From positions 1 to 64,000 of the forward strand of contig NC_016479.1 in the NCBI RefSeq assembly GCF_000227115.2: a stretch of 64,000 nucleotides of DNA. The letters are read 5' to 3'. This document shows positions 39,301 to 50,319 of the stretch, piece after piece. Positions within the stretch are counted from its first letter, which is position 1. Each line of letters starts with the position of its first letter. The DNA comes from Naumovozyma dairenensis CBS 421. Its lineage: Eukaryota > Ascomycota > Saccharomycetes > Saccharomycetales > Saccharomycetaceae. A program made the translations under genes and the position numbers. Below the pieces are notes generated by a model. That model was not told where the DNA came from. It saw only the letters and a program-made list of their open reading frames with translations, and made no database searches.

Positions 39301-40710
39301 TTATTTAATATTATCATTGTTGAGTTCTTTTAGTTTATCTAGCTCTGTCGTTTCCAGTTTGCTATCATCCGCTCTTAATCCTTTCTCTTTCATTACAGTG
39401 GGAATAAATTTGATACTTAAAGATGTCTCTAATCCTAAATTCATCCAAGGGTCGTGTAATCTCCAAAATTCCTTTAAATCTATTTCTTTTGAATGTTGTA
39501 AACTCTGATCCAAAACAATTGAGTTCCTATTCAAAGTAGGCGGTAACATTTGAGAAGATGCTGCTTCACCATCAGCAGAGGGTGTGGGTGGTAACAATGT
39601 TAATGGAGGATCAGGTAATAAATCTTGTAGGTGTTTTTGGTGCGCACTAGGCTTATTTTTCTCAAACTTTTTACATATCTTCTTCCTAGCAGCTTCATTT
39701 TTCCGTATAATCTCTTCTAAATCATTTGTAGTATGAGTAATAGAATTCCAAAGTAGTGCATTTGCAGCTCTTTTCTTTTGGAAAAAATCAAACATATCCA
39801 AATGGTATTCTAATCTATCAAGATATTCTGTAAAAGACATTGGTTTATATTCAATTGGGCCAAACCATTTAATGATTGGGTTTTCTGCTTCATTTTGGGC
39901 TCTCACTAGAGCAACACTTTGTTTAACCTCTGGAATGTTAGTTGAAACAGGGTTACCGCTCATTGAATCTTTAACTTTCACTTTAGTAGGATCAATCCCC
40001 TCATTATAATATTTTATGATATCATTAAAGAATTTCTTTTCACGGACACATTTAGCTTCTTCAAGCCATGGATCATATTTGAGGATTTTTAATCTACAAG
40101 TCTCTAATAATGATTGAGATAATATAATCGCACCTGTAAGGCCATATAGTATCCTTTTGAAAATAATGAACTTACTGGAATATTTAAAATTATCATTCCC
40201 ATTCCAATTGCTCTTTCTAGGTTCACCAACGCCGGAAGACGAAGTATCTTTAGGGTTTTCTCTTTTACTAAAGGAAGATATACCAAATAGTGGCGTTTTC
40301 CCTTTGAAAATAGTATTTGAAGCCAATTTAGAATTCGGAGTACTGACTTTATTAACAGGTGAAATATTATTAGTCAACGGAATTTGACCGTGAGTTGTTG
40401 AAAATCGATTCAAAGATGGAACATCAGCAATATCTCTTATGATGCTTTTAGAATAATGTTTTCCCAGTGCTCTATACCTATATAAGAAGAATAAACCAAT
40501 ACCAGTTTGGATAGTGATTAATGTCCATAACCCATTTTGGTTATCTGAAGCTGGTACTAAAGGGCCCCATAATCTCAAACCTAAACTGGGTCGAGAGTAA
40601 AACTTTTCAAGTTTTTTGGTATCATCGCTAATATCATTATTATCTTTACCATAAGATTTGGAGTCATTCGATGATGAATCTGAATTATCAGGAGGAGTAT
40701 ATAATGCCAT
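39301..40710 (-). CDS. MGR1: i-AAA protease supercomplex subunit Mgr1
   Basis: Mitochondrial inner-membrane adaptor of the Yme1 i-AAA protease, needed for substrate recruitment and for growth without mitochondrial DNA. 469 residues (417 in S. cerevisiae). The N-terminal FYSRPSLGLRLWGPLVPASDNQNGLW block is highly conserved. Two membrane segments are visible: LWTLITIQTGIGLFFLYRY and ILYGLTGAIILSQSLLETC, separated by a Ser/Lys-rich loop longer than in S. cerevisiae. The C-terminal half is charged. LHDPWMNLGLETSLSIKFIPTVMKEKG is a conserved late block. The 356-bp spacer to EMC1 and the 586-bp spacer to PDI1 show no genes. Confidence 0.92.
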   Translation of the reverse strand: MALYTPPDNSDSSSNDSKSYGKDNNDISDDTKKLEKFYSRPSLGLRLWGPLVPASDNQNGLWTLITIQTGIGLFFLYRYRALGKHYSKSIIRDIADVPSLNRFSTTHGQIPLTNNISPVNKVSTPNSKLASNTIFKGKTPLFGISSFSKRENPKDTSSSGVGEPRKSNWNGNDNFKYSSKFIIFKRILYGLTGAIILSQSLLETCRLKILKYDPWLEEAKCVREKKFFNDIIKYYNEGIDPTKVKVKDSMSGNPVSTNIPEVKQSVALVRAQNEAENPIIKWFGPIEYKPMSFTEYLDRLEYHLDMFDFFQKKRAANALLWNSITHTTNDLEEIIRKNEAARKKICKKFEKNKPSAHQKHLQDLLPDPPLTLLPPTPSADGEAASSQMLPPTLNRNSIVLDQSLQHSKEIDLKEFWRLHDPWMNLGLETSLSIKFIPTVMKEKGLRADDSKLETTELDKLKELNNDNIK

Positions 40711-41296
40711 TTTTTGGGAGAAGAAAAAAAGGGATAATATATATGTTCTTTTCCTTCGGTAGCTGGTTAGTCTCCTGACGATATGACTCCTATACTACAA
40801 TTTTTCTGTACCTACAATCTTTATAGGGTTCTGTGGCGGCTAGATTAACTTTAGCATGTGTTGTTATTGTTCTATCTACTCAGTTTCGTCCAAGCGTGAA
40901 AAGTTCGGATTGTTTTATGTCTAATATTGACGTTCGCGTTGAAGGTGCTTTACTACAAAGTACATAGTTAGGAATATAAAGAACTGGGACGTATGATAAA
41001 TAATAATGTCTAGTTTCATCATAAAGCTGTACAGTTCTCTAAATACGTATATTGGTTGAAAAGTGCTGTAATAGGCAAAAGGAAATAAAATTTACCTTCC
41101 ATTCTTTACGAATGATGATTGGCAAGCTACCTTATAAAAACACACTAAAAAATATAAAACACATGTCTTTCCTTTCTTTTATGATCCTTGTTTCTTTAGA
41201 TTGCAAGTAAGATATATAGCTCTATGGACTTGATATATAACTAGTACTGAAGAGAGAAAATTATATAGGTTGATACACATACAGAAATTTTTTAAC

Positions 41297-42868
41297 TTAT
41301 AATTCATCGTGATCAAGATCTTCTTCATCTTCTTCATCTTCTTCTGCTTCCTTCTTAGCGGCAGCATATTTTTCATACAAAGATTCACCGTCTACTCTGT
41401 TAGAACCATTTTCTTTTAGGAATTTCAAGAAACCATCTAATGTTCTTTGAGATGTGAAAGTGACAGGTTCAGCATTCTTACCAGCTGGGTATAATATAAT
41501 TGTTGGGTAACCTTCGATATTTAAGTCACTGATATCGTTTGCAGTGGCATCGACTTCAGCAATCAATACTTTACTACTAGCTTTCTTATCAGAAGCGTAA
41601 ACGTCAGCTAACTCTTCATAAATTGGAGCCAGTCTCTTACAATGGCCACACCATGGAGCATAATACTTAACTAGGACATCCTTCTTCTTATCGGAAACAA
41701 TCTTATCATGAGTTGTACCAACCAATTTGAAGACATTTGATTCTTGAACTTCTGGTTCAGGTTCAGATTTAACGATAGCATTAGCTTTACCCTTTACGAA
41801 ATTTTCAACTAATCTAGAAATATCTTTAGTTTCAATTGAAATAGTATCCTTTAATTGATCAAATTTTTCTTCAGCTAATTGTGGTAAACCGTATTTCAAA
41901 TTTTTCTTCATGTCATGAATAGCGAATAATGGGAATTGTTCCTTCATATTCAAATTTTCAGCATGTCTACCGTATTTTCTAGAGTCTAACCCAACGAAAT
42001 TCAAAGAACCACGATATTTCTTACCTAATTCAGTGAAGAATTCAGTATATTTACTCTTTTCTTCGTCAGATGTGTAAAAGAAATAAGCTAATGGAATATC
42101 ACTTTCCACATAAGTTTGGAAAACTGAACCATCAATTTCACCGAAATATGGTAAAGCTTCAACTTTTAACCATTCTTGTAATTGGGTAGCATTCTTAGCT
42201 AGTTTGTTTAGATCACCATTGAAAACAATTGGAGTATCTTCTGATGGTAAATATAGAGATAAATCTTTAGCAACAGTCTTATTAGAGGTGACATAAGAAA
42301 TGAAAGTATAGTCGGAGGATAATTTAGCAGCAACATCATAGAATGTAGCGTTTAAACCTTTAACACCGGAATCAACAATAACTGGTTGAGTAGCGTTTTG
42401 CACGATGTCTTGTAATTCAGAATCAGTTCCAACTTGTTGAACGGCTGGTAAAGATTCTTTAATCATATAAGAAACAATCGATTCCGCAGATCTTGCACCT
42501 TGATAATCCTTAGTGTTTTTTGGATCATTATTCTTAAAAACTTTCAAAGATGGATAACCTGGGATTTCATATTCCATACAAAGTTCTTGTTCCTCGGTAC
42601 AATCGATTTGAACCAATGGAATGTTTTTATCTTCAAGTTCAGCAGCAGCTTTGACATATTCTGGAGCCAAGTGTTTACAGTGGCCACACCATGGAGCGAA
42701 GAATTCTGCCAAGAATAATGGATTTTCTTGAATGAAATCAGCAAATGTGTCCTTCGTTAATTTGATAACAGCAGAGTCAGCTGGAGCGGCTGCTTCTTGC
42801 GCTTGAATGTTGGTTAGATTACTCAAAAGAGCTGCAAAGGAAAATAATGTTTTCTTATTAAATAACAT
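41297..42868 (-). CDS. PDI1: Protein disulfide isomerase
   Basis: Essential ER oxidoreductase that forms and shuffles disulfides and helps mannosidase Htm1 in ERAD. 523 residues (522 in S. cerevisiae). Signal peptide up to about residue 23 (FAALLSNLTNIQA). Thioredoxin domain a has APWCGHCKHLAPE near residue 60; domains b and b' follow; domain a' has APWCGHCKRLAPI near residue 405. An acidic C-terminal tail (EDEEDEEDLD) ends in the ER retrieval signal HDEL. Strong codon bias indicates high expression. The EUG1 duplicate lacks full CGHC sites in S. cerevisiae, so both intact CGHC motifs support PDI1. Confidence 0.98.
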   Translation of the reverse strand: MLFNKKTLFSFAALLSNLTNIQAQEAAAPADSAVIKLTKDTFADFIQENPLFLAEFFAPWCGHCKHLAPEYVKAAAELEDKNIPLVQIDCTEEQELCMEYEIPGYPSLKVFKNNDPKNTKDYQGARSAESIVSYMIKESLPAVQQVGTDSELQDIVQNATQPVIVDSGVKGLNATFYDVAAKLSSDYTFISYVTSNKTVAKDLSLYLPSEDTPIVFNGDLNKLAKNATQLQEWLKVEALPYFGEIDGSVFQTYVESDIPLAYFFYTSDEEKSKYTEFFTELGKKYRGSLNFVGLDSRKYGRHAENLNMKEQFPLFAIHDMKKNLKYGLPQLAEEKFDQLKDTISIETKDISRLVENFVKGKANAIVKSEPEPEVQESNVFKLVGTTHDKIVSDKKKDVLVKYYAPWCGHCKRLAPIYEELADVYASDKKASSKVLIAEVDATANDISDLNIEGYPTIILYPAGKNAEPVTFTSQRTLDGFLKFLKENGSNRVDGESLYEKYAAAKKEAEEDEEDEEDLDHDEL

Positions 42869-43119
42869 TTTCAGTTTGTTGCTTTTGTTCGACGATCTTC
42901 CTTATGAAATATTTGATCTAATTTTCTTTCAAATATCCCTTGTTAAATGTTTGAAAACAACAAGATAAAAAGAGATGAGTATGATATCTTTTGTTTAAAA
43001 TATAATAGGTAATACAGGTGGTTAGTTAAAAAAAGAAGGCTGCTTAAGCATATTGGCTTAATAGTAATGGAGATTTGTTTGAACACGATCAAATTTCCTT
43101 CAATTTCCTTTTTTTCGAA

Positions 43120-43127
43120 TACGTGTC
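43120..43127 (+). promoter_or_regulatory. UPRE-2-like Hac1 site upstream of PDI1
   Basis: TACGTGTC, 252 bp before the PDI1 ATG, contains the TACGTG core bound by Hac1 in UPRE-2 elements. PDI1 is an unfolded-protein-response target in S. cerevisiae. Short motif, so moderate certainty. Confidence 0.4.
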
Positions 43128-43526
43128 AGGTGGCGAACACCCAGAAACCCCGAGGAAGCTTTGCTTATCTGCCCGCGGTTACCCGGCCGGAATCTGTGCC
43201 ACAATCAACAACACATTTGTGTGTCAGCGACATTATTATTATTCAAATTTACAATTACGTCTATATTATATTATAGTGAATACACGTAACGACAGATATA
43301 TTCCAACTAATAAGGGACGTCGCATTCATTCCTCATAGTAAAGGGGACAATGTGTTTGTTTGTTGTTTGCTTATCTGTTGCTTGTTTTATTGTCTGCTTG
43401 AAGTCACCTCTACCTAATAGGCCTTGAGAAGTGGGGAATAATTGATCGGTAGTGTACTTATGCATGAGTTTTTCAAACACTATATTGAGTGGGTAACATT
43501 AAGATACTATGTTAAAGGAGTAACAA

Positions 43527-43863
43527 TACGTACGTAGCTTGACACACTAACACTAATAAACCATGTACGGAAACACTCAGGCTGAGATACGTACGTACCT
43601 TCGGCACTTCCTCCACGAAAAGAAAATTTTCCTTTACTCTGGGCGTAGTATGTCTTGATGAGTCTTTATCCAGAACCTAGTTGTTGTTTCTACATGTTCC
43701 AGCAAAAGATTTTTTGCCACGCTGTATGCAAAGAATGGCTGTGAATCGTCTGCCATACCCCCACATTTAGGTTGTAGATACCTTTGTATATAGGCATTTG
43801 GTTTGTGATTCAGAATTTATTGAGGGGGGGGATAGGCAAATTAGAATAAAGGATACGTACGTA
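43527..43863. repeat. Three TACGTACGTA palindromes in the PDI1-GLK1 spacer
   Basis: Identical 10-mers at 43527-43536, 43588-43597 and 43854-43863; all are preceded by A or GA. With the copy at 13141 this makes four in the window, all intergenic. Confidence 0.7.
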
Positions 43864-45070
43864 ACTAAATAACCTAAATGTTTTTCTCGAGAAGTATCGC
43901 TTAAGAGTTGTTATTTCTTTCGGACAGGCAAAAAGTGGGGCTTCCTAACCGGGCGATATTCTGAAACATGAACGTATGTACAAAGTCTTTTGTGCCCTCT
44001 TGGGACAATTCGACGTATCTAAGCTGACATTGGAGCATTTTTGACGCAAAGTTGTCCACATGACATTATTCCGGGGCAGCTAAGCACTCTCAAGTAAGGA
44101 AGAGAAGCAGTTATTCGTACGATTTTTCACTGTAATTCAAGATCCCACTATACAATAGAATACACGTCAAAAAACCACGAACAAGCTATTCAACTATGTC
44201 CATAGCTCTGTGAAAGAATAAAACCTCATACAAATTACGTATTATTTTCATCCGGGGAAATCTTTTTACGTGTTGACAAGAAACGGTGCACCCAGTAAAT
44301 AATTAAGTACGCAGTTGTTTGCGGGGTAAAAATAGTACGTCGAAGAGTTTCCCCATTAGGAAGTTCTTCTCGAGAACGGTGTCTTACCCGGGGTTACCCA
44401 ATGTTTTTCCACGTAAAAAGTGCCGTACAAGGAGCGCGGTGTTTTTAATTTTCTTACAAAGAAGCCAAATATTTAGGGAATAGCAACCCGAGCGACTACG
44501 GTACGTGAGTGTTCTATTCTATTTAGTGGCGCGCCCCCTTCTTTGCCCAAGCCAAATAACAAACTGGAAGAAAAGCGAAAAAAAGGGGGGAAGGCAACCA
44601 GACAAGTATCCCAATTTGAATTTCACAGTTCAGTGGACACTGGATACTGGACACACTCTACACGGTCAGAAACTTTGCATGGGCATAGAATGGAATGGTA
44701 TAGAACTGAATGAAGCAATCACCCCGTAATCGCTGCAGTAGTGGTCGGTGACCAATTTTTTTTGACACCTCCCGACTTCCAATTTGGAAAACCTGGGGAA
44801 ATTATACGTTCACGGCCAATATGGCGAACGTTCCTTGCCGGGGAAACAGGACAAATATGCCCAACGTCTTTTTATTTCATCTTCTTGTTGTATTTTTTCA
44901 GATATAAAAGAGCAAGATTTCCTATTATACCAGATAGAACTTTTTTCATTCTTTTGTATTCTCTTTCTCTCTCTCTCAACTTTTCTTCTTTTTTCCTCAA
45001 AAAGAAACAGCAATCAACTTCCAGTTGAATTAAAATACACACACTCACTTCACAAAAAAATAAATAGGAT

Positions 45071-46564
45071 ATGTCCTTTGACGATTTACACAAGGCCACT
45101 GCGCAAGCTTTAACCGGCGCAGTTGACGAATTAGTCGCTGAATTCGAAGTCACCCCAGAAAAATTGGATCAATTGACCGCTCATTTCATTGAACAAATGG
45201 AAAAGGGTTTGAAACCAACTGAAGATAAAGCTACTGACAAAGGTTTACCAATGATCCCATCTTTCGTTACTGGTACTCCAAATGGTACAGAAAAGGGTAT
45301 CCTTTTAGCTGCTGATTTAGGTGGTACTAACTTTAGAGTTTGTTCCGTGGAATTACATGGGGACCATACTTATACTATGGAACAAATGAAGTCAAAGATT
45401 CCTGAAGAATTGTTGGATGATGAAAACGCTACTAGTGAACAATTGTTTGGTTATTTGGCTCGTAGAACTTTGGCCTTCATGAAGAAATTCCATCCTGAAC
45501 AAATTGAAGGTGGTATCTCTGCTAAACCGTTAAGAATGGGGTTCACTTTCTCATACCCAGTCGATCAAACTTCTTTGAATTCAGGTACTTTGATTAGATG
45601 GACTAAAGGTTTCAAAATTGCTGATACTATTGGTAGAGATGTTGTTCAATTATATCAAGATGAATTGAAGAAGAACGAATTACCAATGATTAACGTTGTT
45701 GCTTTGACTAACGATACTGTCGGTACTTTCTTATCTCATTGTTATGCTTCTGATAACACTGACTCTATGACTACTGGTGAAATTTCTGAACCAGTCATTG
45801 GTTGTATCTTTGGTACAGGTACAAATGGTTGTTACATGGAAGAAATTAAAAATATTGTTAAATTACCTGCCGATGTCAAAAAGAAGTTGTTAGATGAAGG
45901 TAAGACTCATATGGTTGTTAACACTGAATGGGGTTCCTTCGATAATGAATTAAAAGTTTTACCTACAACTAAATATGATGTTGATATTGATCAAAAATAC
46001 TCTGCTAACCCAGGTTTCCATTTATTTGAAAAGCGTGTTTCAGGTATGTATTTAGGTGAAGTATTAAGAAACGTCCTTGTTGACCTACATAAGCGTGGTT
46101 TAATTTTCGCTCAATATCGTACTGAAAAGCAATTACCACACCGTTTACAAACTCCATTTGAATTAGATTCTGAAGTTTTATCTCATATTGAAATCGATGA
46201 TTCCACTGGTTTACGTGAAACTGAATTATCCTTATTACAAAGTTTAAGATTACCAACCACTCCAAGTGAAAGACATGAAATTCAAAGATTAGTTAGAGCT
46301 ATTTCACGTAGATCTGCTTATTTGGCTGCTGTCCCAATTGCTGCTATTATATTAAAGACTGGTACATTAAATAAGAGATACCATGGTGAAGTTGAAGTTG
46401 GTTGTGATGGTTCCGTCATTGAATACTATCCAGGTTTCAGATCCATGTTGAGACATGCTTTAGCTTTAAGTCCATTGGGTGCTGAAGGTGAACGTAAAAT
46501 TCATATCAAATTATCTAAAGATGGTTCATCTGCTGGTGCAGCTTTATGTGCTTTAGTCGCTTGA
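45071..46564 (+). CDS. GLK1: Glucokinase
   Basis: ATP-dependent phosphorylation of glucose and other aldohexoses at C6, the first step of glycolysis, in the cytosol. 497 residues (500 in S. cerevisiae). Hexokinase-family motifs in order: phosphate-1 loop LLAADLGGTNFRVCSVEL (about residues 78-95), sugar-binding LRMGFTFSYPVDQ and ALTNDTVGTFLSHCY with the catalytic Asp, phosphate-2 IGCIFGTGTNGCYME, NTEWGSFDN, and the C-terminal VEVGCDGSVIEYYPGFR and DGSSAGAAL adenosine region. Strong codon bias. The start MSFDDLHKA is the family start. The long stress- and TATA-containing upstream region suits carbon-source and stress control. Confidence 0.97.
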   Translation: MSFDDLHKATAQALTGAVDELVAEFEVTPEKLDQLTAHFIEQMEKGLKPTEDKATDKGLPMIPSFVTGTPNGTEKGILLAADLGGTNFRVCSVELHGDHTYTMEQMKSKIPEELLDDENATSEQLFGYLARRTLAFMKKFHPEQIEGGISAKPLRMGFTFSYPVDQTSLNSGTLIRWTKGFKIADTIGRDVVQLYQDELKKNELPMINVVALTNDTVGTFLSHCYASDNTDSMTTGEISEPVIGCIFGTGTNGCYMEEIKNIVKLPADVKKKLLDEGKTHMVVNTEWGSFDNELKVLPTTKYDVDIDQKYSANPGFHLFEKRVSGMYLGEVLRNVLVDLHKRGLIFAQYRTEKQLPHRLQTPFELDSEVLSHIEIDDSTGLRETELSLLQSLRLPTTPSERHEIQRLVRAISRRSAYLAAVPIAAIILKTGTLNKRYHGEVEVGCDGSVIEYYPGFRSMLRHALALSPLGAEGERKIHIKLSKDGSSAGAALCALVA

Positions 46565-48727
<2,163 letters not shown>

Positions 48728-50319
48728 TTTCAAAACTGACCTTATGTAAAATTAGGAACAGTGTATTTAAAAAAAAGCATAGTTCATGATGAAGTTCGAT
48801 ATACTCGATAATTCTTTATTGTAATTAAGAAAAAAATGTTTTATATTGTAAAGACTTGTTTCTTTCATGTACTAGAAATGTAACTTCGAATAAGTAATTT
48901 CCTGTATATTCGGTTTGCATGACAGAAAAACTCTTTAGCCTGATAGAGTAAGCTTACAGGAAGACTTAGAACGGACCACACTCTTTTGATAGATGTTTAA
49001 AGAATAAAGATAACATTGCCACTGAAGCAACTTCAGAAAACGTTACCAATCATAAAAGCTTTAGGTATTCACCTTACTATCCTCTCTATTCCTAACCTAT
49101 ATAATAATAATAACTATACCCTGGACGTATTAATAATTGATCCTATAATATCATTAAAAAGTAAATTACATCTAACAGAATTACTGTTCTCTCAATCATC
49201 ATGGTCCTGGTTAAGCTGTTGTATTATTTTATATAATTAAAAATTGATCAATTTTTATTTATTTTTTATAATCATATCTCTTAAAAAACAATAGTTCTAA
49301 AACATATTAATAGCAAAAAATTTCATATTGGAATATAAACAAATTTTGAAAGGTTAGGTAAATTATTGCAATCTACTTCTTATCAGTAGTTCAAGTTACT
49401 GTTTAGCCACATTCAGGTAGAACAAATAAGTTGCTTATTCTATATATTACGCACAGAGGATAATAAAGTGAATAGTTGTGAGTGAAAATGTGAATGCTTG
49501 TCAAAAGTGTATTCAACTACTTGAACCTCAATAGATGGACAGAGGTACAGGAAGAAGAACAGATTAAACAGAGATAATTATAAAAGGATATTAGGTTACT
49601 TCTTAGTATATAAAAAAAAAGAAGGCATTCATACACAAATCATAGATCACCAATTGAGAACGAATAAATTATATATCGATTCTTTGTATCACACTACATA
49701 GCTAATACAACAACATTCAACATTGAGGGGCACAGCCAAAATAACAATACTGATACCCCCAGAGTACAATAACAAACTATCCCATGGCTCAGATAAGATA
49801 CTTCATCAGCGCACTATTTGTAATTCTCGCAAAAGTTTATCTTTTTTTAGTGCTTTGAAAACGTAGGAACCTCTGCTATAAATTACACTCGACTGTTATG
49901 ACCAATTTAATATCCGCTTCAATATTCAAAACAGAAATGTTTCAAAATTGAATTATATATAAATATATTGCATTTTTACTTTCTTATTTCAAGATGCCAC
50001 CCCAGGTGAATCTCCTTAATATGCGGGGGATATTTGTAGAAACCCGAAGAAAAATCCCCTAATTATAGTCCATTAGCCTTCTTCTACCAAATTCATAAAA
50101 GAGTTTAAATATTACTAGTCTGGTGAGGGTGGATTAAGTTGGCAGCACCTTCTTAACACAGAAAAACAAGAACCAAATTAAATAAAGAAAAAATCCCAAT
50201 ACCAAAGTTGCTTTAGATTGGCTATAAAGAAGAAAAAATATACCTTGGTTACTTATATTAGTCAACCGGAAGAGAAAAACATAAGAATATTAAATTTTGG
50301 CGTAAAAGTCTATTAAAAC
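48728..50319. other. 1.6-kb OYE-GID7 spacer, no supported gene
   Basis: AT-rich, with many poly-A/T runs. The one longer frame, 49016-49240 (74 codons), has no domain and ordinary composition, so I do not call it. I see no RNA gene. Confidence 0.5.

Larger units (their letters stand above)
42869..45070. other. 2.2-kb divergent PDI1/GLK1 promoter region
   Basis: No credible gene; short frames near 43067-43338 and 44505-45153 have no domains. PDI1 side: TACGTGTC (43120-43127), a UPRE-2/Hac1-type core, and TTACCCG (43179-43185), a Reb1 core. Centre: three perfect TACGTACGTA palindromes. GLK1 side: TTACCCG (44384-44390), AAGGGG runs near 44580 that fit Msn2/4 stress elements, and TATAAAAG at 44903-44910, followed by a pyrimidine-rich leader. 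Confidence 0.55.

Noticed and set aside
43067..43338. Overlapping frames in the PDI1 promoter
   Set aside because: They cover regulatory motifs and have no family resemblance; S. cerevisiae has only dubious ORFs at this place.
49016..49240. 74-codon frame downstream of OYE
   Set aside because: No domain, no signal sequence, ordinary composition and long AT-rich surroundings; likely chance.
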